From Effusibacillus pohliae DSM 22757 (GTDB lineage: Bacteria; Bacillota; Bacilli; Tumebacillales; Effusibacillaceae), in contig NZ_AQXL01000105.1 of assembly GCF_000376225.1 (NCBI RefSeq), positions 1 to 38,882 of the forward strand: 38,882 bases of DNA. The letters run 5' to 3'. The translations under genes were made by a program, and so were the position numbers. Under the pieces are notes generated by a model. It saw only the letters and a list, made by a program, of their open reading frames with translations. It had not been told where the DNA came from and ran no database searches. This document shows positions 1 to 7,821 of the stretch, one piece after another; position 1 is the stretch's first letter; each line of letters starts with the position of its first letter.

Positions 1-102
1 CAGGAGTTCCTTGGATGCGGGATTGTTGTACTCTACATCAAGTTGTTCAACAACGAACTGCAGGTAGGCTTCATGAGAACGAGCAACGGGAATCATGAAC
101 AT
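1..102 (-). CDS. Hypothetical protein, N-terminal 34 codons (cut by window edge)
   Basis: An open reading frame on the minus strand starts at ATG 102 (second ATG at 96) and runs off the left edge without a stop. The visible residues begin MFMIPVARSH and continue with an acidic stretch. I do not recognise the family. No convincing ribosome binding site is visible; GGGTG lies close to the start and an in-frame stop lies 15 bases upstream. It could be a chance frame. Confidence 0.35.
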   Translation of the reverse strand, partial: MFMIPVARSHEAYLQFVVEQLDVEYNNPASKELL

Positions 103-217
103 CACCCAAACCGTCTAGTAGTAGGCAATTAGATGCCTCCATCGCGATTGTTGGGGTGATTTGAAAAAGTCAAGAGGAAAATTTGTTCGCACTCCTGTTT
201 TGGGGGTGAAACAATAA

Positions 218-259
218 ATGGCCCTAGTCAAGAGACTAGAGCCTGTAAGGAAATTTTAA
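218..259 (+). other. Candidate 13-codon peptide ORF with internal hairpin
   Basis: ATG 218 is preceded by GGGGGTG at a suitable distance and encodes MALVKRLEPVRKF before TAA. Inside it, CTAGTC (224-229) and GACTAG (234-239) form a perfect 6-bp stem with an AAGA loop. It lies just upstream of the zinc-finger gene at 297, so a leader-peptide role is possible. It is very short and may be chance. The rest of 103-296 shows nothing else I can support. Confidence 0.25.
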
Positions 260-296
260 TTCCGAGAGTCTTACGATGATCAAGGGGGGTGACAAG

Positions 297-476
297 ATGA
301 TCTGTCAGGAATGCGGCAAGGACGGTGCGGCCACGATTACCCACCTGCCTTTGCCTGACGAAGGCAGCAGCGTGGAACTGTTTGAAGCGGAAGTGCTTTG
401 CTCCTCCTGCCTCCACGCCAAGACGGCGGCGTTTGGAATTCTGATGCGAACCTATACCCCCAAGCGCAGCTCCTGA
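297..476 (+). CDS. Small zinc-finger protein resembling the McsA N-terminus
   Basis: A 59-residue protein starting MICQECGKDG. It has a CxxC pair near the N-terminus and a second CxxC (CSSC) about 35 residues later, the spacing of a four-cysteine zinc-binding module. The opening resembles the first metal-binding module of McsA, the activator of the McsB arginine kinase, but the rest of McsA is absent. I chose ATG 297 because AAGGGGGGTG sits just upstream; the in-frame ATG at 276 would put that site inside the gene. It stands alone, facing the minus-strand thioesterase gene. Function unknown; a zinc-binding adaptor or regulator is an inference. Confidence 0.6.
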   Translation: MICQECGKDGAATITHLPLPDEGSSVELFEAEVLCSSCLHAKTAAFGILMRTYTPKRSS

Positions 477-689
477 GTTTTCCTCCTGATCCATCAGAAA
501 CAATCCGCTTCGCATGTTGTATACACCCATTGTTTGCGATCTGCGTTTTTCCGGCGACTTATAAAAAATGTGGACAAAGCGATCGGCCGGCCGGTTCCGT
601 TGGTTTTGATTTTCAGTTGGAAACGGCCGGTCGCAATTTGTTGGACAAGCGGTTGACCAATCAGCCGCTAACATCCTGCGATCCCGCTT

Positions 690-1172
690 TTAAAAGTCAA
701 ACTTTTGCCGCCGCCGTTTGCGCTGGGCAGCCCGTTCTTTCGCCAGTTCATATTGATACTTTTCTTCATCCGTTTCCGGTTGGATCGGCGGCACCTCGAC
801 CGGCCGTCCCTGCTCGTCCACCGCCACCATTGTCAGGAACGATACGCCTGTCACGCGTCGTTCCCCTTTTGCGGGGTTTTCCCCTTCGATGGTGACCATC
901 ACTTCCATCGACGTCCGGCCCGTCCAGGTGACGGTCGCCCGCAAGATGATCACTTCGCCCAACCGGATGGGAGCCAAAAAGTCGAGGCTGTCAAATGATG
1001 CGGTGACGACCGGCTTGCCGCAATGGCGTGACGCGGTGATTGCCGCGATGCGGTCTACATAAGACATCACTTCTCCGCCGAAAATTGTTCCGTGGTTGTT
1101 GGTTTGGGCGGGCAGGATGATATCGGTCATTTCGGTACGCGATTCGGATGGAGTTTTCGCTTTGAGTGACAT
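690..1172 (-). CDS. Acyl-CoA thioesterase, hotdog fold (YkhA/YciA type)
   Basis: A 160-residue single hotdog-domain thioesterase that should hydrolyse acyl-CoA to free acid and CoA in the cytoplasm. The N-terminal half carries the family pattern TNNHGTIFGGEVMSYVD, where the long hotdog helix follows the glycine pair, then a SFDSLDFLAPIRLGE block typical of YkhA/YciA enzymes. The C-terminus is a highly basic tail (KRRRQKF). AAAGGAG lies 7 bases upstream of the ATG. It is divergent from the MFS gene at 1456, and the 283 bases between them contain only the MFS promoter that I can recognise. The acyl chain preferred cannot be read from sequence. Confidence 0.88.
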   Translation of the reverse strand: MSLKAKTPSESRTEMTDIILPAQTNNHGTIFGGEVMSYVDRIAAITASRHCGKPVVTASFDSLDFLAPIRLGEVIILRATVTWTGRTSMEVMVTIEGENPAKGERRVTGVSFLTMVAVDEQGRPVEVPPIQPETDEEKYQYELAKERAAQRKRRRQKFDF

Positions 1173-1399
1173 GTGTTTGCTCCTTTCTCTTCCTCCATGC
1201 TTGACTTCCTGTTGTATAGTCTACACCAAGATGGCAATAGATCCCACATGAAATCTATACGGCGAGCGAAACGGCGCTGCAGTGTGATGACTGCCAGCGG
1301 CAGCAGTATCAAGCTGCAGATCACGCGCATTATGAACACGATGGCCATTCTAATGTTTCGACGACCGCGCGAAAAGTCTTGCGTGTTTCGACTGTTTTC

Positions 1400-1428
1400 T
1401 TCTCAATTTTGCCGATTTCCGTTACAAT
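1400..1428 (+). promoter_or_regulatory. Probable sigma-A promoter of the MFS gene
   Basis: TTCTCA (1400-1405), a 17-base spacer and TACAAT (1423-1428) lie just upstream of the ribosome binding site of the gene at 1456. The -35 matches consensus at 4 of 6 positions. Confidence 0.45.
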
Positions 1429-1455
1429 AGGGGATAGGTTTAAGGAGATGAAATT

Positions 1456-2625
1456 ATGAACCAGACGGCGGCAGCAAAGGTACGAACCGTGACGTACCGG
1501 TTTTGCGGCTTTTATTTTTTTCTGTTTTTCGGGTTCGGCGCCCATCTTCCGCTGCTTTCGTTGTATTTGCAGTCCTACGGGCTGTCGGGTGTGCAGATTG
1601 GGACGCTGTTTTCCGCCGGCCCGATCGTGTCGATTCTGATGCAGCCGCTCTGGGGGATGCTCAGCGACCGGTTTCAGGCCCACAAAAAGATTCTGGTGCT
1701 GACGCTCGGCTTGTCGGCACTGATGGGACCGCTGTTCACAAGCGGCGGTTCCTACGCGGTCTTCCTGTTGCTGTACTTGCTGATGGTCTTGTTTCAAAGC
1801 GCGATTGTGCCGATCATTGATGCGATGACATTGTCGCATGTACAGGAAAATGGGGGCGACTACGGCAGTGTGCGGCTGTTCGGCGCACTCGGTTTCGCGA
1901 TCGCGGTGTGGGTCGCCGGACACATGTCCGGGGCGTACGGGCTGCAGTCGATTTTTTATCTGTATGCGGCGTCGTTTGCCGTTTGCATGGCGATTGCGGC
2001 CTCGCTGCCGCATCAGGGGCTGCCGCTGGCGACGAGCATCCGGTCGGGGATTGGACAACTGGTGAGGATCCCGCAGTATATCGTGTTTTTGCTGGCTGCG
2101 TTTTTGATATTCGGGCCGATCAATGCGAACAACGCCTATTTTTCTTTGTTCTTTAAGGGGATTGGCGGTGCCGTGGCGGGCGTCGGAATAGCGTTTCTGC
2201 TGTTTGCCGGTTCGGAAGCGCCGGTGATGCGGATCGCAGGCAAGGTGGCCAATCGGATCGGCATGCTGCCTACGATTATCCTGGCCGGGATGGTGTCAGG
2301 CATCCGCTGGTTCTATTACGCGACGGCGCCTTCACCGCAGATGGTGATCGGTTTGTTCTTTTTGCAAGGCCTCTCGGTCGGGCTGTTTCTGGCAGTGGCG
2401 GCCCGTTATATCCGGGAGCAAACGCCGCGGGAAGTGCAGGTTACCGCGCAGGCGATTTACGCATCGGTGGGCAACGGGTTGGGCACGGTGGCGGCCAGCT
2501 ATGCGGCCGGATGGCTGCTTGATGGGCACGGCATCTTTTCAGTTTATCAATACTTTGCCGTGTCGTCTGTGGCGGGGGCTCTGTTGCTTGGCGGCTTGTG
2601 GCTGCGGCAAACATTCCGCGTCTGA
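1456..2625 (+). CDS. MFS transporter (MFS_1-like, YwbF/HcaT-type)
   Basis: A 389-residue integral membrane protein with about twelve hydrophobic segments, the normal size of a major facilitator permease. After the second helix comes the family loop GMLSDRFQAHKK, the MFS motif A. The opening pattern YFFLFFGFGAHLPLLSLYLQ is typical of the MFS_1-like group that includes B. subtilis YwbF and E. coli HcaT. The substrate cannot be deduced. AAGGAGATG precedes ATG 1456. The cbiX-like gene follows 33 bases downstream on the same strand, so the two are probably cotranscribed, which leaves open transport of a metal-related or tetrapyrrole-related compound. Confidence 0.85.
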   Translation: MNQTAAAKVRTVTYRFCGFYFFLFFGFGAHLPLLSLYLQSYGLSGVQIGTLFSAGPIVSILMQPLWGMLSDRFQAHKKILVLTLGLSALMGPLFTSGGSYAVFLLLYLLMVLFQSAIVPIIDAMTLSHVQENGGDYGSVRLFGALGFAIAVWVAGHMSGAYGLQSIFYLYAASFAVCMAIAASLPHQGLPLATSIRSGIGQLVRIPQYIVFLLAAFLIFGPINANNAYFSLFFKGIGGAVAGVGIAFLLFAGSEAPVMRIAGKVANRIGMLPTIILAGMVSGIRWFYYATAPSPQMVIGLFFLQGLSVGLFLAVAARYIREQTPREVQVTAQAIYASVGNGLGTVAASYAAGWLLDGHGIFSVYQYFAVSSVAGALLLGGLWLRQTFRV

Positions 2626-2658
2626 GCGGGAGGCGATATACAAGAGGAGGGCTGCGGT

Positions 2659-3033
2659 ATGCAGGGCATTCTGCTGATTGGGCACGGGTCGTCTGTGGCG
2701 GAAGCGAATCGGGGGTTGCATCGATTGGCGGAGGAAATCCGCCGCCGCAGGGAAATTGGGGTGGTCGAGGTGGCGTTTTTGAACTTGTGCCCGCCGGACA
2801 TTCCGACCGCCGTATTGACCTGCGTGAAAAAAGGGGTCACGCATCTCAACGTCATCCCGTATTTTTTGACGGATGGCGTTCTGCTGCGCAAGGCGGAGCG
2901 GATCGTGCGCGAAGAAGTGGAAAACTTCCGCGGCATGACGATGAGTTTCGGACGGCCGATCGGAGTGGACAGGCGGATCGTCGGTGTGCTGAAAGACCGC
3001 ATTCAATCAGCGCTCGCGCAGGGATCGGATTGA
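2659..3033 (+). CDS. CbiX-type sirohydrochlorin chelatase-like protein
   Basis: A 124-residue protein beginning MQGILLIGHGSSVAEANRGL, the GHGS motif of the CbiX/SirB chelatase family; this histidine is the metal-inserting residue in the family. It has a single domain of about 120 residues, the length of the small archaeal CbiX-S or half of a bacterial two-domain SirB, so it would act as a dimer. Known members insert cobalt, nickel or iron into sirohydrochlorin. A second conserved segment, NVIPYFLTDGVLL, matches the family's FFL-G-H region but here has T/D instead of histidine, so metal specificity or activity may differ. GAGGAGGG precedes the ATG. It follows an MFS gene in a likely two-gene unit. 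Confidence 0.8.
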   Translation: MQGILLIGHGSSVAEANRGLHRLAEEIRRRREIGVVEVAFLNLCPPDIPTAVLTCVKKGVTHLNVIPYFLTDGVLLRKAERIVREEVENFRGMTMSFGRPIGVDRRIVGVLKDRIQSALAQGSD

Positions 3034-3138
3034 AAAAACGGTTCGTTGCGGAGCGGGCGGAATGCAATCGATCCGGAACGGCGAGTCCGGCTGCAGTGGA
3101 TCCTATACGGGGATCATAAACGTTTTTTCAACATTCAC

Positions 3139-3167
3139 TTGAAATGCAACAGATACAAAGCTATAAT
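3139..3167 (+). promoter_or_regulatory. Strong sigma-A promoter of codY
   Basis: TTGAAA (3139-3144), an exact 17-base spacer and TATAAT (3162-3167). This is the best vegetative promoter in the window and gives an untranslated leader of about 165 bases before codY. The rest of 3034-3340 contains no recognised gene. Confidence 0.75.
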
Positions 3168-3340
3168 CGTGTTGCGAAATTTGCTGATTTGTGTCGAAGC
3201 TGTATGTTTTGCGCAGTCTTTTTTAACATTTTGTGAATTTTAGAAGATTCGGAGAAAGGAGCTTGAACTTTTTCGCTTTTTGCAATATTTTATAGATGGA
3301 TGGGCCGAATTTAAAAAATAGGGAAAAGAAGGTGAAAGAA

Positions 3341-4123
3341 TTGCCTCTCTTGGAGAAAATTCAGGAATTTAACCGTCTGTTACAAAAATCGGCTTTGCAA
3401 GGTGTCGATTTTAAAGAGTTGGCCAAGCTGCTCAGCGATATGATCCGCGCAAACGTCTATATTGTCGAAAAGAACGGCAATATCCTCGGATACGGGTTGG
3501 CCGAATACGAATTGACACTCGAATGGAACCAGATCATGAACGTGGAAAAACGGTTCCCAGGCGACTTCAACGAAACCCTGCTGAAGTTTGACGAAACGGT
3601 GAAGAACCTGCAGGACAAAGAAGCGCTCTACGTCTTCTCGGAAGAAGAGAACGAAGTGTTCAAGAAGAAGAACATCACGATCGTGCCGATCCGCGCAGGC
3701 GGACAGCGGTTGGGCACCTTGCTGCTGGCCCGGCTGTACCAGGAATTCACCGATGACGATCTGGTGCTGGCCGAGTACGGAGCAACGGTCGTCGGCATCG
3801 AGATCATGCGGGCGCAGCAGGAGGAAATTCAGATCCAGGCCCGCAACCGCGCGGTTGTGTCGATGGCGCTCGAATCGCTGTCGTTTTCCGAACAGGAAGC
3901 GATCCACCATATTTTCCAGGAGCTTGAAGGCAATGAAGGGCTGCTAGTTGCGAGCAAGGTGGCGGACCGGGTAGGCATCACCCGTTCGGTGATCGTCAAC
4001 GCGATCCGCAAGCTTGAATCGGCGGGTGTAATCGAATCCCGTTCGCTCGGCATGAAGGGAACGTACATCAAGGTTCTCAATCCGCTGTTCCTGGAGCAAC
4101 TGAACAAGCTGCACAGCCGGTAA
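3341..4123 (+). CDS. codY: GTP-sensing global transcriptional repressor CodY
   Basis: CodY binds branched-chain amino acids and GTP through an N-terminal GAF domain and represses stationary-phase and nitrogen-utilisation genes through a C-terminal winged helix. Both are visible: the GAF part covers about residues 1-155 ([13 protein letters not shown] start) and the winged helix covers about 200-255, with recognition segment [21 protein letters not shown] chose TTG 3341 because GAAGGTG sits 6 bases upstream and it gives 260 residues, against about 259 for B. subtilis CodY. The in-frame ATG 3296 would add 15 non-family residues and has no Shine-Dalgarno. Here codY is monocistronic, with its own promoter and terminator, not in the clpYQ operon as in B. 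subtilis. Confidence 0.97.
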   Translation: MPLLEKIQEFNRLLQKSALQGVDFKELAKLLSDMIRANVYIVEKNGNILGYGLAEYELTLEWNQIMNVEKRFPGDFNETLLKFDETVKNLQDKEALYVFSEEENEVFKKKNITIVPIRAGGQRLGTLLLARLYQEFTDDDLVLAEYGATVVGIEIMRAQQEEIQIQARNRAVVSMALESLSFSEQEAIHHIFQELEGNEGLLVASKVADRVGITRSVIVNAIRKLESAGVIESRSLGMKGTYIKVLNPLFLEQLNKLHSR

Positions 4124-4195
4124 CGGTTTCCGGCCCGGTTCAACGGCAGCTGGCTCAGGCCGGAATTGGCGGTCTGAACCGAAACCGATTTTTTT
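4124..4195 (+). terminator. Rho-independent terminator of codY
   Basis: The left arm CGGTTTC (4124-4130) plus CGGTTCA (4136-4142) pairs with TGAACCGAAACCG (about 4175-4187), with a 5-base bulge, followed by seven T (4189-4195). It begins directly after the codY stop. A second stem (GCCGTTCG 4207-4214 with CGGACGGC 4240-4247) follows before the ahcY promoter. Confidence 0.8.
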
Positions 4196-4235
4196 CAAAT
4201 GTGAAGGCCGTTCGCGGAGACTTCTCCGGAAGTTT

Positions 4236-4263
4236 CTGACGGACGGCTGTTTTGTGATATGAT
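4236..4263 (+). promoter_or_regulatory. Probable promoter of ahcY
   Basis: CTGACG (4236-4241), a 16-base spacer and TATGAT (4258-4263), about 30 bases before the ahcY start. The predicted leader is too short to hold a SAH or SAM riboswitch. Confidence 0.45.
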
Positions 4264-4292
4264 GGAGCAGAACGAAAGAAAGGTGGTATCTT

Positions 4293-5555
4293 ATGTCGAG
4301 CGCTGCCAACGATTCGCAAATCCGTGATTTGAAATTGGCGCCGCAAGGCAAGCTGAAGATCGATTGGGTGGCTGCCCATATGCCGCTGCTCAACAGCATC
4401 AAGGACCAGTTTGCGAAAGACAAACCGTTCAAAGGCAAAAAGATCACGATCTGCCTGCATTTAGAGGCGAAAACCGCCTATCTGGCGAAAGTGGTGCAAG
4501 CCGGGGGAGCGGAGGTGGCGGTTGTCGCATCCAATCCGCTGTCGACGCAGGATGACGTTGTCGCCGCATTGGTGGACAGCGGCATCTACGGGTACGCCTG
4601 GTACGGGGCGACGATGGAAGAGTACAAGCATCACATTCAGCTGGCGCTCGATTTTCGCCCCGATGCGATTATCGACGACGGGGGAGACCTGGTGTCGACG
4701 TTGCATAGCGAGCGGTTGGAGCAGGCGAAGACGATTCTCGGCGGCTGCGAGGAAACGACCACCGGGATTTTGCGGCTGCGGGCGATGGAGAAGGAAGGCA
4801 AGCTGCAGTTTCCGATGATGGCGGTCAACGACGCGTATTGCAAGTACCTGTTTGACAACCGGTACGGCACCGGGCAATCGGTCTGGGACGGCATCATGCG
4901 GACAACCAACCTGGTGGTAGCCGGCAAAACGGCGGTCGTCGTCGGATACGGCTGGTGCGGCAAGGGAGTCGCGATGCGGGCGAAAGGGCTCGGCGCGAAG
5001 GTGGTAGTGACGGAAGTCGATCCGATCAAAGCGGTAGAAGCGGTGATGGACGGGTTTGCAGTGATGCCGATGATCGACGCGGCCCGCATTGGAGATTTCT
5101 TCATCACTGTCACGGGCAACAAGGACTGCATCACGGCCGAACATTTCTATGTGATGAAAGATGGCGCCGTGCTCTGCAACGCCGGCCATTTCGACGTCGA
5201 GATCAACAAGCAGGATCTGTACGCATTGGCGAAAACGGTGCGGAAAGTGCGCCACAATATCGAAGAGTTCATGTTTGCTGACGGGCGGAAAGTCTACCTG
5301 CTGGCGGAAGGCCGTCTCGTCAACCTGGCGGCCGGGGACGGGCATCCGGCGGAAGTGATGGACATGACGTTTGCACTGCAGGCGCTCTCGCTGCGCCATG
5401 TGGTGGAAAATCGGGCCGAATTGCAACCGAAGGTGTATTCGGTTCCGGCTCACTTGGATCGATACGTGGCACAACTTCGCCTGAAAACCTGGGGCGTCCA
5501 GATCGATGAATTGACGGAGGAGCAAAAACGTTACCTGGACAGTTGGGTTGAGTAG
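4293..5555 (+). CDS. ahcY: Adenosylhomocysteinase (S-adenosyl-L-homocysteine hydrolase)
   Basis: A 420-residue cytosolic enzyme that splits S-adenosylhomocysteine into adenosine and homocysteine, removing the product inhibitor of methyltransferases. Family landmarks are present: [20 protein letters not shown] near residue 55, the substrate-binding [18 protein letters not shown] region near 180, the NAD-binding loop [20 protein letters not shown] near 220, and the C-terminal [16 protein letters not shown] block. The length suits the shorter bacterial form without the roughly 40-residue insertion. The C-terminus ends KRYLDSWVE rather than the common KPDHYRY, so the lysine and tyrosine that reach the partner subunit's NAD are not obvious. 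AAAGGTGG precedes ATG 4293. It has its own promoter and is probably monocistronic; B. subtilis uses the Pfs/LuxS route instead. Confidence 0.95.
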   Translation: MSSAANDSQIRDLKLAPQGKLKIDWVAAHMPLLNSIKDQFAKDKPFKGKKITICLHLEAKTAYLAKVVQAGGAEVAVVASNPLSTQDDVVAALVDSGIYGYAWYGATMEEYKHHIQLALDFRPDAIIDDGGDLVSTLHSERLEQAKTILGGCEETTTGILRLRAMEKEGKLQFPMMAVNDAYCKYLFDNRYGTGQSVWDGIMRTTNLVVAGKTAVVVGYGWCGKGVAMRAKGLGAKVVVTEVDPIKAVEAVMDGFAVMPMIDAARIGDFFITVTGNKDCITAEHFYVMKDGAVLCNAGHFDVEINKQDLYALAKTVRKVRHNIEEFMFADGRKVYLLAEGRLVNLAAGDGHPAEVMDMTFALQALSLRHVVENRAELQPKVYSVPAHLDRYVAQLRLKTWGVQIDELTEEQKRYLDSWVE

Positions 5556-5628
5556 GAGCAGCGGTCAAGCCGGTCGCTGCATAGGATAGGAAAGTGAATC
5601 CGGCTCTTGGATGGAGGGATCCGAACGT

Positions 5629-6345
5629 ATGCACCGGCTGATCGGGGTGACAAGCTCTGTTTCTGTGTTGCGTTCCGGCGTGGAAGGAATCTTTGCGGGG
5701 GATGATTATACGGCGGCGATTGTGAAAGCGGGCGGATTGCCCGTGGTGCTGCCGATGATCACGGAAGACGATGCGCTTGCGGCGCTGGCCGATCGCTTGC
5801 ACGGGCTGCTGTTGACAGGCGGCGTCGACCTCGATCCGGCTTACTTCGGCGAACAGCCGATCCCGCAGTTGGGCGAGGTGACTCCCGTCCGGGACGAGAT
5901 GGAATGGAAGTTGACGAACCTGTTTCTTGCCCGGAACAAGCCGATTTTTGCCATTTGCCGCGGAATGCAGGTGCTGAATGCGGCTGCCGGCGGCAGCTTG
6001 TACCAGGACTTGGCGGCCCAGAAACGAGGTGTGCTGCAGCACGCGCAACGGGCGCCGCGCTGGCATGCGTCGCACGAAGTGACGGTTGTGCCGGGCACGA
6101 AACTGGCCGAAATCCTGGGAGCGGGCACGATTCGTGTCAACAGTTTTCACCACCAGGCGGTGAGACGGGTGGCGCCAGGATTTGTCGTGTCGGCGACGGC
6201 GCTCGACGGAGTGATTGAGGCGTTTGAGAGCACCGGCCATCGATACGTGGTCGGCGTGCAATGGCACCCGGAAAACATGTGGCAGCGCCAGCCGATTTTT
6301 CATAAGTTGTTTCAGGCGTTTGTGGACAGTTGCGAAGAAACGTAA
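5629..6345 (+). CDS. Gamma-glutamyl-gamma-aminobutyrate hydrolase family protein (class I GATase)
   Basis: A 238-residue class I glutamine-amidotransferase-type hydrolase of the PuuD/peptidase C26 family, which cleaves gamma-glutamyl amides. The catalytic cysteine is in IFAICRGMQVLNAAAGGSL and the His/Glu pair is in QWHPENMW near the C-terminus; LLTGGVDLDPAYF forms the oxyanion-side loop. I chose ATG 5629 because GGAGGG (5613-5618) fits it; the in-frame ATG at 5611 would put this site inside the coding region. Its neighbours are ahcY upstream and amj downstream, neither of which suggests a substrate. Some relatives act in polyamine degradation, but no puu genes are nearby, so the substrate is unassigned. 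Confidence 0.88.
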   Translation: MHRLIGVTSSVSVLRSGVEGIFAGDDYTAAIVKAGGLPVVLPMITEDDALAALADRLHGLLLTGGVDLDPAYFGEQPIPQLGEVTPVRDEMEWKLTNLFLARNKPIFAICRGMQVLNAAAGGSLYQDLAAQKRGVLQHAQRAPRWHASHEVTVVPGTKLAEILGAGTIRVNSFHHQAVRRVAPGFVVSATALDGVIEAFESTGHRYVVGVQWHPENMWQRQPIFHKLFQAFVDSCEET

Positions 6346-6352
6346 AATAGGG

Positions 6353-6383
6353 AACAAGGGCGCTTTGACCGGCGTCCTTGTTT
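6353..6383 (+). terminator. Terminator-like hairpin between the C26 hydrolase and amj
   Basis: AACAAGGGCGC (6353-6363) pairs with GCGTCCTTGTT (6372-6382) through one G-U pair across an 8-base loop, followed by a short T run. It may be only partly efficient, letting some transcription reach amj. Confidence 0.55.
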
Positions 6384-6403
6384 ATGCACGGAGAGTGAAG
6401 GCG

Positions 6404-7237
6404 GTGGAGAGGCTGAACAGCTTGACCGGCGGTCAGGTGGGGACAGGCTATCTGTTGTTTGTCTTTTTGATGATCGCCTTAACCAACTTTTTTGATACAA
6501 CTGCTTACGCAGCGCGATTGGCCGGTGTTCGGACACAAAAAATCAGCCTTGCGAATTCGTTGTTTGCAATGCTGACATTCGGCTCCCGAACGACAACCGC
6601 TTTGTATTTGCCGGCGATTGCGGCGATTGCGCAACGGGCGATCAATCAAGGGTTTGACCCGTTGCATCAACTGCAATTCGTTTTGCTCGGCGCGGCGGTT
6701 GGGACTGCAATCGCCATTGTGTTCCTGCCTGCCATCCAGAAGTTTTATGAGTTGGGCATCGATCGAATGGAACAGCAGGGATCGGCACTCAGTACGTTCA
6801 AGTCGCTGTTTCTGCACAAGCAAGGCTGGATCGATTTGGCGAAGTGCTGGCGATGGCCGCGCCGGCAGATGTGGAAGGGAATCAGCCTGACAGGCGTTCC
6901 GAAGGATATGATCGTATTGAATGCTGTTTTGTACGCATTTTTTACGGTGGGTTCAGTCGCCACATATTATGCCGGTTCGCTGAATCCAGCTGCCGCGTTG
7001 ACTGCCACCGGACTGTCTCCCGCGATCAACGCGGTCGCCGCTTTTTTGCTGTTGTTTCTGGTTGATCCGCGCGGCGCGATTATCATGGACCAGGGGATTC
7101 AGCGGAAGATTCCGTTTGAAATTGTGAAATCTTCGATGGTGTATTTGGCCCTCAGCCGGCTGGTGGGAACGGCCCTGTCGATTCTTGTGTTATATCCGGC
7201 GGCGCTGTTTGTGTCATTTTTGGCAAAGTTTATTTGA
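6404..7237 (+). CDS. amj: Alternate lipid II flippase Amj (YdaH family)
   Basis: A membrane protein of about 277 residues matching the Amj/DUF2837 family. Amj moves the peptidoglycan precursor lipid II across the membrane and substitutes for MurJ in B. subtilis. The first helix is followed by NFFDTTAYAARLAGVRTQK, the family's conserved charged loop, with further hydrophobic helices around residues 70-110, 165-185, 195-225 and 250-275. The start is probably GTG 6404, with GGAG about 10 bases upstream; the in-frame extension back to 6215 overlaps the preceding gene and is basic and non-membrane. In B. subtilis amj belongs to the sigma-M stress regulon; no sigma-M promoter is evident here. It is convergent with the DUF1450 gene. 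Confidence 0.85.
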   Translation: MERLNSLTGGQVGTGYLLFVFLMIALTNFFDTTAYAARLAGVRTQKISLANSLFAMLTFGSRTTTALYLPAIAAIAQRAINQGFDPLHQLQFVLLGAAVGTAIAIVFLPAIQKFYELGIDRMEQQGSALSTFKSLFLHKQGWIDLAKCWRWPRRQMWKGISLTGVPKDMIVLNAVLYAFFTVGSVATYYAGSLNPAAALTATGLSPAINAVAAFLLLFLVDPRGAIIMDQGIQRKIPFEIVKSSMVYLALSRLVGTALSILVLYPAALFVSFLAKFI

Positions 7238-7246
7238 CGAAAAATA

Positions 7247-7266
7247 CCCCCATCAGCCGATGGGGG
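7247..7266. terminator. Bidirectional terminator between amj and the DUF1450 gene
   Basis: CCCCCATC (7247-7254), loop AGCC, GATGGGGG (7259-7266). T-rich tracts lie on both sides (TTTC rightward, TATTTTTC leftward). It overlaps the last codons of the DUF1450 gene. Confidence 0.75.
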
Positions 7267-7498
7267 TTTCGATTGCATTGCGCAGTTTGTCCAACAGCTC
7301 CGGCGGCGTGGAAGCCGCTACGATTTCCCGGTCGTCGGCGATGACAAACGGTTTCTTGAAGCATTCCGAACAGTTGCCGAGGCACGCCCAGCGGCGCTGT
7401 TCGATGTGCGGGAACTCCCGAGCGATCGTATCGAATACCAAACCGGTGCCGTTGTTTTGCAGATTGCTGAAACAGTATTCCAGTTTGCGAATTGCCAT
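7253..7498 (-). CDS. DUF1450 family protein (YuzB-like)
   Basis: An 81-residue protein beginning MAIRKLEYCFSNLQNNG. The DUF1450 pattern is clear: an early CxxN segment, a central CLGNCSECFKKPFVIADDRE with a CxxxCxxC cysteine group, and a leucine-rich C-terminus. The cysteine layout resembles thioredoxin-like [2Fe-2S] ferredoxins, but no function is established for the family that I know of. GGGAGG lies about 8 bases upstream of ATG 7498. It was chosen over longer overlapping frames because only this segment has family features. It ends inside the shared terminator with amj. Confidence 0.85.
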   Translation of the reverse strand: MAIRKLEYCFSNLQNNGTGLVFDTIAREFPHIEQRRWACLGNCSECFKKPFVIADDREIVAASTPPELLDKLRNAIETPIG

Positions 7499-7529
7499 TG
7501 AAGTTTCCTCCCAAATTGCATGAACCGTT

Positions 7530-7680
7530 TTATGCACGACGCCGGAACCAATGCTGCAAGCCGATTCCGGCTGCCGCCAGGAGCAGCAGCGAGCCCCTCC
7601 AGCAGGAGGGCGGAGCCCATTCCGGGATAGCCGGCCTGATGGATCCATGTGAGGAACGTCTGCCAAAATGAAGGCAACAA
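7530..7680 (-). pseudogene. Remnant of a DedA-type membrane protein gene
   Basis: AAGGAGG lies 6 bases upstream of TTG 7680, an excellent start. The frame reads LPSFWQTFLTWIHQAGYPGM, the usual opening of a DedA/SNARE-associated membrane protein, followed by SALLLEG where DedA proteins enter the conserved LPFPG loop. That loop and the whole core are missing. In the next frame the text continues LLLLAAAGIGLQHWFRRRA and stops, which looks like the last helix and basic tail of a DedA protein. The simplest reading is an internal deletion with loss of frame. An unrelated small protein of the first frame remains possible. Confidence 0.4.
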
Positions 7681-7821
7681 AGGGATTCCTCCTTTTTGCA
7701 TTGTAACACATGAGTACAAGGTACAAGGGGGCGGACCGATCTATTCCAGAAAAAATCGGGATGCGGCCGACCGGATTTTTTCTTACAATGGAAAGCGATG
7801 AAACCATGAGGAGGAGCGGTC

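Noticed and set aside
3241-3255. CodY box (autoregulation) in the codY leader
   Set aside because: AATTTTAGAAGATT is similar to the AATTTTCWGAAAATT box but lacks one position and has further mismatches.
4196-4292. SAH or SAM riboswitch upstream of ahcY
   Set aside because: The proposed promoter leaves only about 20 untranslated bases, and no pseudoknot-type conserved core was recognised.
4461-5525. 354-codon minus-strand ORF opposite ahcY and other long antisense frames
   Set aside because: High-GC codon usage of the true genes leaves long open antisense frames; they lack ribosome binding sites and family features.
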